NCBI GenBank assembly: GCA_945873195.1
Contig: CAMCDA010000016.1
Span: 1-40,012 of the forward strand
Reading direction: 5' to 3'
Length of the DNA stretch: 40,012 bases
From: Asaia bogorensis
GTDB lineage: Bacteria > Pseudomonadota > Alphaproteobacteria > Acetobacterales > Acetobacteraceae
The notes beneath the pieces are model-generated. The model searched no databases. It saw only the letters and a program-made list of their open reading frames with translations, and was not told the origin of the DNA. The translations under genes were made by a program, and so were the position numbers. Each line of letters opens with the position of its first letter. Position 1 is the stretch's first letter. Below are positions 30,211-38,535 of this stretch, one piece after another.

Positions 30211-30240
30211 TTGACAACCACCCGGCCGGTCCCGCATAAG
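30211..30240 (+). promoter_or_regulatory. Sigma-70-type promoter of the ffh operon
   Basis: A consensus -35 TTGACA (30211-30216), an 18-nt spacer and CATAAG (30235-30240) lie 8 bp after the GNAT stop and 123 bp before the ffh ATG. The leader between them has two hairpins (CCGGGT...ACCCGG near 30255-30277, and CCCCGC-atggc-GCGGGG near 30284) but no 4.5S RNA consensus. Confidence 0.65.
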
Positions 30241-30362
30241 CCGCGTTCTCCGGGTCACCTGTGGTCACCCGGTCCCCGCATGGCGCGGGGGCTCCGCCGC
30301 TCCGCGAGTGTTCGCGCAGCGGCGCGTTCGTCGTTGCGGCCTTACCGCCGCTTTTGGGGGTC

Positions 30363-31763
<1,401 letters not shown>

Positions 31764-31799
31764 CCGATCACTCAGCACACCGACAGGAGAAACCCCTTC

Positions 31800-32135
31800 A
31801 TGGGTCTCAAGATTCGCCTTTCCCGCGCCGGCGCCAAGAAGCGCCCCTACTATCACATCGTGATCGCCGACAGCCGCAGCCCGCGCGACGGCCGCTTCAT
31901 CGAGAAGGTGGGCAGCTACAACCCGATGCTGCCGGCCGAACACGCCGACCGAATCCGCCTGCAAGACGAGCGTCTGCGCCATTGGCTGGGCAACGGCGCC
32001 GTGGCGACCGAGCGGGTGGCGAAGTTCCTGGGCAAGGCCGGCCTCGCGCCGATGCCCGTCTGGAATGAGCAGCCGACCCAGTCGGCTCCGAAGAAGAAGG
32101 CGCAGGAGCGCGCCAAGGCCGCCGCCGGCGCCTAA
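31800..32135 (+). CDS. rpsP: 30S ribosomal protein S16
   Basis: A 111-aa S16. The conserved start MGLKIRLSRAGAKKRPYYHI and the segment DGRFIEKVGSYNPML identify it. S16 binds 16S rRNA early in 30S assembly. The C-terminal KKKAQERAKAAAGA extension is typical of alphaproteobacteria. AGGAG precedes the ATG, and rimM begins 9 bp after the stop. Confidence 0.98.
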   Translation: MGLKIRLSRAGAKKRPYYHIVIADSRSPRDGRFIEKVGSYNPMLPAEHADRIRLQDERLRHWLGNGAVATERVAKFLGKAGLAPMPVWNEQPTQSAPKKKAQERAKAAAGA

Positions 32136-32144
32136 GGACAGACA

Positions 32145-32705
32145 GTGCCGGACAACCGCATCCTGCTGGGCGTGATCGGACGGGCGCATGGCGTCCGGGG
32201 GTTGGTGCGAGTCACCAGCCACACCGCCGATCCCGCGGACCTGACCGCCTATGGTCCCCTGACCGACGGTCAGGCGCGGAGCTTTGTCCTGCGCTGGCGT
32301 GGCGAAGGCGTCGCCGAGGTTGCGGAACTGGTGGATGGCGTCCCGGTCAAGCTGGCCGACCGCACCCAGGCCGAGAAGCTGACCAACACGCGCCTGTTCA
32401 TCGAGCGCGACAAACTGCCCCCGCCCGAGGATGACGACGAGTTCTACCTCGCCGACCTGATCGGGCTGGACGTGGTGGACGCCGATGGGCGGCCGATGGG
32501 TCGGGTCGCGGTGCTGCATGACTATGGCGCCGGGGCCAGCTTGGAGATCGAGCGCGACGGGCAACCGCCCGTGATCGTGCCGTTCACCAAGGCCGCGGTT
32601 CCGGTGGTCGATATCGCCGGGCGGCGTGTGACCGTGGTCATGCCGGACGTGGTCGATGCGGTGGATCCCGACGAAGCCGCCTCGGCCATGAGCGTGGCGT
32701 CATGA
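32145..32705 (+). CDS. rimM: Ribosome maturation factor RimM
   Basis: A 186-aa RimM, which binds S19 during late 30S maturation. The N-terminal domain has [20 protein letters not shown] (family signature). The C-terminal PRC-barrel domain has [22 protein letters not shown] and [22 protein letters not shown]. The start is GTG at 32145 with AAGGA upstream. The stop overlaps the trmD ATG (ATGA), as in many bacteria. Confidence 0.97.
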   Translation: MPDNRILLGVIGRAHGVRGLVRVTSHTADPADLTAYGPLTDGQARSFVLRWRGEGVAEVAELVDGVPVKLADRTQAEKLTNTRLFIERDKLPPPEDDDEFYLADLIGLDVVDADGRPMGRVAVLHDYGAGASLEIERDGQPPVIVPFTKAAVPVVDIAGRRVTVVMPDVVDAVDPDEAASAMSVAS

Positions 32706-33412
32706 CCTGGCGCGCCTCCATCCTCACGCTGTTTCCCGACATGTTCCCGGGTCCGCTCGGCCAATCGCTGGCCGGTCGGGCGATGGAGAGCGGGATATGG
32801 TCGTTGCAGGCGGTCAACATCCGCGACTTCGCGACGGATCGGCACCGGACCGTGGACGACACGCCCTTTGGCGGTGGCGCGGGCATGGTGATGCGGCCGG
32901 ATATCGTGGATGCGGCCGTGGCCTCGGTCGACGACGGACGGCCCTTGCTGTGCCTGACCCCGCGCGGCCGGCGCTTCACCCAGGCCGACGCGCGCCGTCT
33001 GGCCGAGGGGGACGGCGTCGTCATGCTGTGCGGCCGGTACGAAGGCATCGACCAGCGCGTCATCGACGCTCGGGGGATGGAGGAAGTCAGCCTTGGCGAC
33101 TTCGTCCTGTCCGGCGGCGATCTGGCGGCGATGGCGATGCTGGACTCGGCCGTCCGGCTGCTGCCCGGCGTGATGGGGGCGGCCGCCAGCGCCGAGGAGG
33201 AAAGCTTCTCGGCCGGGCTGCTGGAATACCCGCACTTCACCCGCCCCGCCGAATGGCGCGGACGCGCGGTGCCCCCGGTGCTGGTGTCCGGCAACCATGG
33301 CGCGGTGGCCGCCTGGCGACGCACCGAAAGCGAACGCGTGACCCGCGAACGGCGGCCCGATCTCTGGGCCGAGTATCAATCGACGCCCGCCCGCATGGCG
33401 GCGGCGTCCTAG
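32702..33412 (+). CDS. trmD: tRNA (guanine-37-N1)-methyltransferase
   Basis: A 236-aa TrmD of the SPOUT (trefoil-knot) class. It methylates N1 of G37 in tRNAs reading CUN, CCN and CGG and prevents +1 frameshifting. The start [20 protein letters not shown], the [13 protein letters not shown] segment, the knot region [20 protein letters not shown] and [18 protein letters not shown], and [14 protein letters not shown] are all diagnostic. It is coupled to rimM by a 4-bp overlap; rplS follows after 24 bp. Confidence 0.98.
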   Translation: MTWRASILTLFPDMFPGPLGQSLAGRAMESGIWSLQAVNIRDFATDRHRTVDDTPFGGGAGMVMRPDIVDAAVASVDDGRPLLCLTPRGRRFTQADARRLAEGDGVVMLCGRYEGIDQRVIDARGMEEVSLGDFVLSGGDLAAMAMLDSAVRLLPGVMGAAASAEEESFSAGLLEYPHFTRPAEWRGRAVPPVLVSGNHGAVAAWRRTESERVTRERRPDLWAEYQSTPARMAAAS

Positions 33413-33436
33413 GCATCAAGACGAGGACGAGACATC

Positions 33437-33829
33437 ATGAACATCATTCAGCAGTACGAGGCCGAGGAAATCAGCCGCCTGAGCGGGGCCCGCGCGGTTC
33501 CGGAATTCGGCGCCGGCGACACGGTCCGCGTTTCGGTGAAGGTGGTCGAAGGCGACCGCTCCCGCACCCAGGCGTTCGAGGGCGTGTGCATCGCTCGGTC
33601 GAACAAGGGCCTGAACAGCAACTTCACCGTCCGCAAGCTGAGCTATGGCGAGGGCGTGGAGCGTGTGTTCCCGCTGTATTCCCCGACGATCGCGGACATC
33701 ACCGTGGTCCGCCGCGGCGATGTGCGGCGCGCGAAGCTGTATTACCTGCGCGGCCGCAGCGGCAAGTCCGCTCGCATCGCCGAGAAGGCGCGCGTTGTGA
33801 CGACCGAGGCGGCGCCCGCCGCCGAGTAA
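33437..33829 (+). CDS. rplS: 50S ribosomal protein L19
   Basis: A 130-aa L19, located at the 30S-50S interface. The conserved [42 protein letters not shown] and the ending [16 protein letters not shown] are present. It is the last gene of the ffh operon, followed by a GC-rich hairpin. Beyond it the minus-strand DGR island begins, convergent with this operon. Confidence 0.98.
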   Translation: MNIIQQYEAEEISRLSGARAVPEFGAGDTVRVSVKVVEGDRSRTQAFEGVCIARSNKGLNSNFTVRKLSYGEGVERVFPLYSPTIADITVVRRGDVRRAKLYYLRGRSGKSARIAEKARVVTTEAAPAAE

Positions 33830-33838
33830 GGGGTTCGG

Positions 33839-33857
33839 GGGGGCGGCGATCGCCCCC
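33839..33857 (+). terminator. Hairpin after rplS
   Basis: GGGGGCG-gcgat-CGCCCCC forms a 7-bp GC stem 10 bp after the rplS stop. There is no T run, so termination would be imperfect or Rho-assisted. It also marks the boundary between the core operon and the DGR island. Confidence 0.5.
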
Positions 33858-33953
33858 TGACCGCGTCACTGATGATCCGAATATCCGACCAGCCGGGTCC
33901 GGTGCGCGGCGCCTGTCGCCTTTCGGCCAGGACAAGCGCCGCGGCTGGGACCG

Positions 33954-35267
33954 TTACCGCGCCCCGATCATCATGGCCGTCCCTGAACCCACCCTCGGCG
34001 CGCTCGGCCGGACCTTGATCCGACTGACTCTGGCATGGAGAGGTGCTGGCAGGACGGAAGCCGACGTTGTTGTGTCGGTTGTCGTCGTTGTCGTTGTTGC
34101 GAATGCCGGCGCGGATGTTCCTTGGATTGTTGTTCCAGGAACCGCCGCGCAGGACCCGACGAACGGGAGACGGCCAGGCCCCGCCAGCGTCCGGCCAAAC
34201 CGCGTGTGCAACGCGGGATCGAACCAGCCGCCAGCGAAGATCGCATGGCGCAGGCGCCATGTGTGTGCATGTTCCGCGTGCGCGATCCAGGACTGGATAC
34301 GCGCCTCGATGTCCTGCCGGCCAACACTGCCGGCCCGCCAACGATCCCGCAGGCCACGCAGCTTATTTCGGAAACGCCGGATGTTCGCCTCGGGCAGTCG
34401 GCGGCGATCAGGCCAAATGTCATAGCCCAGGAATGTAGCCGGCTCACGGCTTGGGAGGATGACGGTCTTGCGCGGATGCAGGCGCAGGCGGCGCCCGTGT
34501 AGCCAAACGGTGATCCGATCTTGCCACGCCGCCAGCACGGCCGGATCGTCGTGGAACAGCACGAAGTCATCGACGTAGCGGAGATACGGCGCGCGCAGGA
34601 CCTCGGTCACGAAATGATCCAGGCCGTCCAAATACAGGTTTGCCATGAACTGGCTGGTCAGGTTGCCAATGGGCAACCCGCGCCGGCGATCGAATGGCGT
34701 GAACAGGTCATCGCCGGGATAGTATGCATCGACCGGTTCCTGCGGGTTCGATCCATCCACGATCGTATCCAGCAGCCATAGCGTATGCGGGCACCCGACC
34801 CGGCGGCGAAACAGCCCCTTGAGTACCGCGTGGTCGATCGCGGGGAAGTAGCGGTAGATGTCGCAGCGCAATACATGTTGGTGCCGGTCCCGCCAGCGCT
34901 CGTATTGGCTGACCGCGCGATGGGTGCCCTTGCCCGCGCGATTGGCATAGCTGTGATCGATGAAGCCACGCTCGAACACCGGTGCGACGATCGCGCAAAG
35001 GGCGTGATGTACGACACGATCACGAAACGGCGCGGCGGACACCAGCCGAGGCTTGGGATCCCGAACGGCGATTTCGACATACGTGCCAGGCCGGTATGAG
35101 TGGTCGCGAAGCTCACGTTCCAGCCGCAACAGCTCTTTTTCAAGATTTGCGGTAAAGGCGGCGGCGCCGGGTTTGCGCCGCTTGCCGCGCACGGCCTTGC
35201 GCCAGGCGGCGTGCAACGCCTGGAAATTGGCGATCCCGCCATACAGATCGTCAAGCGGCGCGGGCAC
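33954..35267 (-). CDS. Diversity-generating retroelement reverse transcriptase
   Basis: A 437-aa reverse transcriptase. The polymerase core spans about residues 40-345: motif A with D136 (LRCDIYRYFPAID), the DGR-type domain 4 motif I200-G-N-L-T-S-Q206 (IGxxxSQ, not the group II intron form), and the catalytic YVDD (231-234). The thumb-like part ends near SWIAHAEHAHTWRLRHAIF. The enzyme copies TR RNA into adenine-mutagenised cDNA that replaces VR. The frame stays open through the whole TR (residues about 368-409 read GTTIQGTSAPAFATTTTTTT...), so a tail of about 80 residues is probably by-product rather than catalytic. The start is GTG at 35267, overlapping the avd stop by 17 bp, hence coupled translation. 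No second ATG fits better. Retron and intron RTs are excluded by motif 4, Avd and the TR/VR pair. Confidence 0.96.
   Translation of the reverse strand: MPAPLDDLYGGIANFQALHAAWRKAVRGKRRKPGAAAFTANLEKELLRLERELRDHSYRPGTYVEIAVRDPKPRLVSAAPFRDRVVHHALCAIVAPVFERGFIDHSYANRAGKGTHRAVSQYERWRDRHQHVLRCDIYRYFPAIDHAVLKGLFRRRVGCPHTLWLLDTIVDGSNPQEPVDAYYPGDDLFTPFDRRRGLPIGNLTSQFMANLYLDGLDHFVTEVLRAPYLRYVDDFVLFHDDPAVLAAWQDRITVWLHGRRLRLHPRKTVILPSREPATFLGYDIWPDRRRLPEANIRRFRNKLRGLRDRWRAGSVGRQDIEARIQSWIAHAEHAHTWRLRHAIFAGGWFDPALHTRFGRTLAGPGRLPFVGSCAAVPGTTIQGTSAPAFATTTTTTTDTTTSASVLPAPLHARVSRIKVRPSAPRVGSGTAMMIGAR
34041..34164 (-). repeat. DGR template repeat (TR)
   Basis: A 124-bp template homologous without gaps to VR (35721-35844); it lies 1680 bp away on the same strand. 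Read in the VR frame it encodes ten Asn codons (SWNNNPRNIRAGIRNNDN and onward), the AAY-rich coding typical of TRs. Fourteen of fifteen mismatches with VR fall at TR adenines. The other (34045, C in TR, A in VR) lies at the 3' edge, beyond a 21-bp identical GC-rich block that is the candidate IMH*. It is nested inside the 3' part of the RT reading frame. Confidence 0.97.
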
Positions 35268-35619
35268 GATGCGCCTTTACCCAACCGCCGACCAACCGAC
35301 CGATATCATCAAGTGATCGGGCCGCGTGTTCATATCGCTTGCTGTCGATCAAACGCATGTCGTGCGACAGCCGCATCAGCACGCGAAGCCGTTCGAGTCC
35401 CAGATTGGCGTCGGCCAGTTGGCGATCCCGGGACCGGGTATAGGTTGCCGCCAGCAGTGCATCCAAAACGTCCAGGGCGGTCGTCTGGATGCGGTCGCCC
35501 AGCACGAATTTGTGTCCGCGCGGGAGCTTTTCGACAGTGGGCAGCAACCACAACAGGAACTGGTACAACGCTTCCAGCGCCGGTCCGGTCTGTCGAGCGT
35601 GGTCATGCGACTCGGTCAT
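35251..35619 (-). CDS. Avd-like DGR accessory protein
   Basis: A 122-aa protein predicted to be almost entirely helical: four helices (about 10-32, 40-65, 68-92 and 94-118) with basic patches (LPRGHKFVLGDRIQTTALDVLD; RSRDRQLADANLGLERLRVL). This matches the Avd/four-helix-bundle family, related to 23S rRNA intervening-sequence proteins. Avd forms a basic pentameric barrel that binds the RT and is required for mutagenic retrohoming. The ATG at 35619 is the only sensible start. It lies between the target gene and the RT, overlapping the RT start by 17 bp, which is the usual DGR cassette position. Confidence 0.92.
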   Translation of the reverse strand: MTESHDHARQTGPALEALYQFLLWLLPTVEKLPRGHKFVLGDRIQTTALDVLDALLAATYTRSRDRQLADANLGLERLRVLMRLSHDMRLIDSKRYEHAARSLDDIGRLVGGWVKAHRARAA

Positions 35620-35650
35620 GGCCCAATTCTACAAAAAAAATCGATTCAGA

Positions 35651-35675
35651 CCAGAAGGGGGAGACCCCCTTCTGG
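35651..35675. promoter_or_regulatory. Perfect hairpin/cruciform 45 bp downstream of VR
   Basis: CCAGAAGGGGG-aga-CCCCCTTCTGG is a perfect 11-bp stem with a 3-nt loop between the target-gene stop and avd. In studied DGRs a hairpin just downstream of the VR helps target-site recognition, so this is a candidate for that element. On the minus strand an 8-T run begins 10 nt after the stem, so weak termination is another reading. A GGTAAGGA tandem duplication (35690-35697, 35698-35705) lies between the hairpin and the VR. Confidence 0.7.
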
Positions 35676-35712
35676 ACTTCCCCCCAAGAGGTAAGGAGGT
35701 AAGGAAGCAAGA

Positions 35713-37296
35713 TCAAAAAGAGGTTCTGGCAGGACGGAAGCCGACGATGTCGAGTCGGATGCCGTCGTCGTCGACGTTGCGAAAGCCGGCGCGGATGAAC
35801 CTCGGATTGCTGCTCCAGGAACCGCCGCGCAGGACCCGACGAACATTGCTATCGGTGGTTGTCCAAACGGAGCCATCCGCCGGTGCTTGTTCATAGTTTT
35901 CGTGCCAAGAGTCAGCGCACCGCTCCCATACATTGCCGAGCATGTCGTGCAGGCCGAACCCGTTTGGCTGACGTTCGTCGACGGGGGCCGTGCCGGAAGC
36001 GCCACTGTGCGCGTAGTCGGCCGCGCCGTCGAAGGAGTCACCCCAGAACCGTGCCGTCGGCATGCCCGCGCGGGCCGCGTATTCCCATTCCGCCTCGCTG
36101 GGCAGGCGATAGCCGCCCTTGGTCCGGCTATTCAGCCACGCGATATAGGCCATTGCGTCCTCGTGGCTGACATTGACCACCGGATGCCGGTCGGTTTGCT
36201 CGAACCCTGGATCTTGCCACGTCCCGTCCTTGTCGTGGCCGGTTTCCTGGCAGAACACGGCGTATTCGCCACGGGTGACGGGGAAGCGGGCCATCCAGAA
36301 CGGGCGGTCGATCCGTACCTCATGCACTGGCCGGGAAGATTCCTCCCAGCGCGGGTTTCCTTCCCGCCGCGACTCTTCCTCCGGAATCCCCATCAGGAAC
36401 CGTCCTGGCGGGATCAGTACCATCTCCGGAAAATCCGGCCCGTCGCGGCGGATGGTGCCGGGGGCGGGCAGCGTCGGTTCGGTGGGACCCTTGGGCGAGG
36501 GGTTGGCGCGGCGAATGATCCGCGCCATACGGCCGGACACGGCTCCGACGGCGCGCAGCATGCGTTTGGCGCCGTCCGTCACCGTTTTCGTCAGAATGTC
36601 CCGCCAGGGCCGTGTGTTCTCCTCGAAGCTCTCGGTCAGCCGAGCCATGGCGCCTATGGCGCGGGTGAGGGCGGTGATGTTGGCGCGGACATGGCCCAGC
36701 AGCAGATGCAGATCGATCTGCGCCACCGGCACGCGCATGGAGCGGAGGTAGGATTGCAGCAGTTCCGGCTGCCGGGCGGATTTGGCGGGTTGGGTCGCCT
36801 CGGTTGCCAGGGCGGCGAGGCCGGCTTTCACCTCCTCCATTTCCCGGGCGAGCGTGTTCAACTGCTCCTTGTTCGCGGCGGCGTCGATGGTGGCGTCGGG
36901 TGCCGAGCGGGGGGTGACGTGGTAGCCGACCCCAGGGGAGATGCGGAGGGCCTGGCGCGCGGCGGCCTCCATGTAGGTCATGGCGCCGGTGACCATCATG
37001 ATCGCGTCGGTGGGCATCGCGTGTTCCGGTAGCGCGGTCTTCCAGGCCTCGGCGAGGGAGATGGTTTCCTCCAGGTTGGCGATCAGTTCCGCCCCGGGAT
37101 GGCGGCCGTGGCGTTCCTCGACATAGGTGCCGAGATTGATCATGCCGAGCACGATTTCGCGGAGTTGGTCCTGGTTGATGTCGGGCAGAAGGCGGTCGAG
37201 TCTCTGGAGGGCCTGGGCGATGGCGTCGATCTGCGCTTGCAGGTCGAGTTCCGCGCGCCGGCCGGGGGGGATGGTCTGGATCGGGGCGGTGGGCAT
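35713..37296 (-). CDS. DGR target (variable) protein: helical N-terminus plus FGE-sulfatase/C-type-lectin-like domain
   Basis: A 527-aa protein. Residues about 15-270 are alpha-helical with no family I recognise (LQAQIDAIAQALQRLDRLLP... REMEEVKAGLAALATE). Residues about 285-527 are an FGE-sulfatase domain: MVLIPPGRFLMGIPEEES, FPVTRGEYAVFCQETGH, PVVNVSHEDAMAYIAWLN, YRLPSEAEWEYAARAG and GLHDMLGNVWERC. The catalytic cysteines of true formylglycine-generating enzymes are absent from the C-terminal strand region, so this is a binding scaffold. The last 41 codons (485-525) are the VR. Eleven positions differ from the template: S495, S496, F500, F505, V508, D510, G512, I513, L515, D516 and I517. These would line the ligand-binding face. 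The ATG at 37296 lies 6 bp after the TIR gene stop, implying coupled expression. Confidence 0.94.
   Translation of the reverse strand: MPTAPIQTIPPGRRAELDLQAQIDAIAQALQRLDRLLPDINQDQLREIVLGMINLGTYVEERHGRHPGAELIANLEETISLAEAWKTALPEHAMPTDAIMMVTGAMTYMEAAARQALRISPGVGYHVTPRSAPDATIDAAANKEQLNTLAREMEEVKAGLAALATEATQPAKSARQPELLQSYLRSMRVPVAQIDLHLLLGHVRANITALTRAIGAMARLTESFEENTRPWRDILTKTVTDGAKRMLRAVGAVSGRMARIIRRANPSPKGPTEPTLPAPGTIRRDGPDFPEMVLIPPGRFLMGIPEEESRREGNPRWEESSRPVHEVRIDRPFWMARFPVTRGEYAVFCQETGHDKDGTWQDPGFEQTDRHPVVNVSHEDAMAYIAWLNSRTKGGYRLPSEAEWEYAARAGMPTARFWGDSFDGAADYAHSGASGTAPVDERQPNGFGLHDMLGNVWERCADSWHENYEQAPADGSVWTTTDSNVRRVLRGGSWSSNPRFIRAGFRNVDDDGIRLDIVGFRPARTSF
35721..35844 (-). repeat. DGR variable repeat (VR) at the 3' end of the target gene
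   Basis: A 124-bp segment aligned gap-free to TR, differing at 15 positions. Fourteen are at TR adenines (7 to G, 7 to T, none to C). The outer 31 bp on the 5' side and 21 bp on the 3' side are identical, bounding the variable zone; the 3' block plus its edge mismatch is the candidate IMH. It ends two codons before the stop, the standard position for C-type-lectin-fold DGR targets. Confidence 0.97.
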
Positions 37297-37302
37297 GGTG
37301 GC

Positions 37303-37782
37303 CTACAGGTCCTCGGTTCCGACGGGAAACAGCGTGTAGCCGGTCATGGCTTTCTGGATTTCGATCCGGGCCTGGTCAAACCCGTGTTCGCGTTTTTGCC
37401 ACTTTGAGATCGGCTTAAGTCGTCCATTGCGATCGGACGGCACCGCCTGCCGGTTGGTCGAAACCATACCATGGTCACATGGGTGCAATATGGCCCGAAT
37501 GATCAAGGTTCCGTTGGGATCGGCATCCCGCTTGGCTCGGATTGCCTTCAGTTCATCGTCCATGATGTAGGTGCTTTTCAGAAAATCTGGACTCATCAGC
37601 AGGATGAAAAGATTGGAGCGGGCGATCGCGTCTTGTATCCGCTTATCGAACAGATCGCCGGCATTAAGATACTGATCGTGCCAGAATTTCCACTGGGCTC
37701 GCTTCTCGATCGCGTCGAGATGCACGAGGAAGCGATTGAGGTGCGGCCGATCCGTCCGCGCGTAGGAAATGAACCCGCTCAC
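37303..37782 (-). CDS. TIR-domain protein, candidate effector paired with the DGR target
   Basis: A 159-aa stand-alone TIR domain. The first strand GFISYARTDR, the loop WKFWHDQYLNAGDLFDKRIQDAI, strand NLFILLMSPDFLKS and the helix STYIMDDELKAI follow the TIR_2 layout. E77 in DDEL lies where NADase TIRs have their catalytic glutamate. Bacterial TIRs cleave NAD+ or make NAD-derived signals in defence. The start is GTG at 37782, since an in-frame TGA lies six codons upstream and the fold begins immediately. The target protein follows after 6 bp, so the two are almost certainly one operon. No transmembrane segment is present. Partnership with the diversified protein is inferred from context. Confidence 0.9.
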   Translation of the reverse strand: MSGFISYARTDRPHLNRFLVHLDAIEKRAQWKFWHDQYLNAGDLFDKRIQDAIARSNLFILLMSPDFLKSTYIMDDELKAIRAKRDADPNGTLIIRAILHPCDHGMVSTNRQAVPSDRNGRLKPISKWQKREHGFDQARIEIQKAMTGYTLFPVGTEDL

Positions 37783-37820
37783 GAACGGTGTTTCGTTTCA
37801 GCGCGGCTTTCAAGACACGG

Positions 37821-37857
37821 CATGGGTCCGTTTCGATCCCCGTTCCTCCGACCCATG
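37821..37857 (-). promoter_or_regulatory. Inverted repeat upstream of the TIR-DGR operon
   Basis: CATGGGTC (37821-37828) and GACCCATG (37850-37857) form perfect 8-bp arms 21 bp apart, 39 bp upstream of the TIR start. It could be an operator for the operon or a leader hairpin. No clear -35/-10 pair was found. Confidence 0.4.
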
Positions 37858-37910
37858 TAGGCAGTCGCCCCGGTCGATGCAACGGCGCCCGACACCATTC
37901 CACACAAACA

Positions 37911-37941
37911 ACGAGGCCCGCGTTCATCACGCGGGCCTCGT
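37911..37941 (-). terminator. Terminator-like stem-loop after the secreted protein gene
   Basis: ACGAGGCCCGCG and CGCGGGCCTCGT make a perfect 12-bp stem with a 7-nt loop. On the minus strand it is followed by TGTTTGTGT, a loose T-rich tail. It lies 61 bp after the stop of the Ala/Thr-rich protein gene and separates it from the TIR-DGR operon on the same strand. Confidence 0.75.
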
Positions 37942-38002
37942 CCTGAGCCATGCCGCCGATCTGGGGAGGATCAACCGGCGTTAGGCTACCTCGCGGAACC
38001 GA

Positions 38003-38365
38003 TCAGCCGCCCGTCTTCGGCGCGGTGGTGCCCGGGGCAACGGTGGTCGGGGCAACGGTCGTCGTCTTCGCCCCCGCCACCTTCGGCGCGTCCTTGGTCG
38101 CACCCGCAACCGGGGCCGGCGCCTTCATGCCCGCCGTGGCGGTCGAGGCCTTGGCGTCAGCCGCCGGGGTCGCGGCTTTCGCATCGGCGACCGGGGCCGT
38201 CACCTTGGCGCCAGCGGCGGTCGCCGCCGGGGCAACGGTGCCGCTGATCGCCGCACCCGTGGTCGAACCAACCGCTCCGCCCGACTGGGCGAAGGCCGCG
38301 ATTGGCATGATGGCGAGACCCGCGGCGATCAAACCAGAAGAGGCGAACGTCACAACGCGGTTCAT
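38003..38365 (-). CDS. Secreted Ala/Thr/Pro-rich low-complexity protein
   Basis: A 120-aa exported protein. Residues 1-26 are a Sec signal peptide (NRVVTFASSGLIAAGLAIMP, then IAAFAQ, cleavage after AFA). The mature part is low-complexity Ala/Thr/Val/Pro/Lys (TAPVADAKAATPAADAKAST) with no cysteine and no domain I recognise; short AxADAKA repeats are visible. It is probably periplasmic or envelope-associated and disordered. AAAGGAT precedes the ATG at 38365. It is divergent from the CoA-transferase gene across 170 bp and followed by its own terminator-like stem. Function unknown. Confidence 0.8.
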   Translation of the reverse strand: MNRVVTFASSGLIAAGLAIMPIAAFAQSGGAVGSTTGAAISGTVAPAATAAGAKVTAPVADAKAATPAADAKASTATAGMKAPAPVAGATKDAPKVAGAKTTTVAPTTVAPGTTAPKTGG

Positions 38366-38535
38366 GGTGAGTATCCTTTCCGCCGGGGGGTAAGGTATCT
38401 GTGCTTCCCGGCTGAGAAGGATATGACCATCCGATTGCGGCGCCCCCGCGATCCCCTCGCGTCGGGATTGTGGCGAACGATGCAGATGGGCATTAAACTT
38501 TTGTCACCCCATCGCCCAACCCCGGGAAACCCGCC

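Noticed and set aside
30241-30362. 4.5S (SRP) RNA gene next to ffh
   Set aside because: Hairpins exist, but the conserved GGAAGCAGC-type loop and tetraloop consensus are absent.
33954-35267. Group II intron or retron reverse transcriptase
   Set aside because: Domain 4 reads IGNLTSQ (DGR form), there is no maturase or endonuclease domain and no msr/msd, and an Avd gene plus TR/VR pair is present.
36132-36323. Second TR/VR-like segment in the target gene
   Set aside because: Checked by eye for similarity to 34041-34164; no gap-free match beyond the single VR was found.
35713-37296. Active formylglycine-generating enzyme
   Set aside because: The C-terminal strand region that should hold the catalytic cysteines is the VR and has none; no sulfatase gene is nearby.
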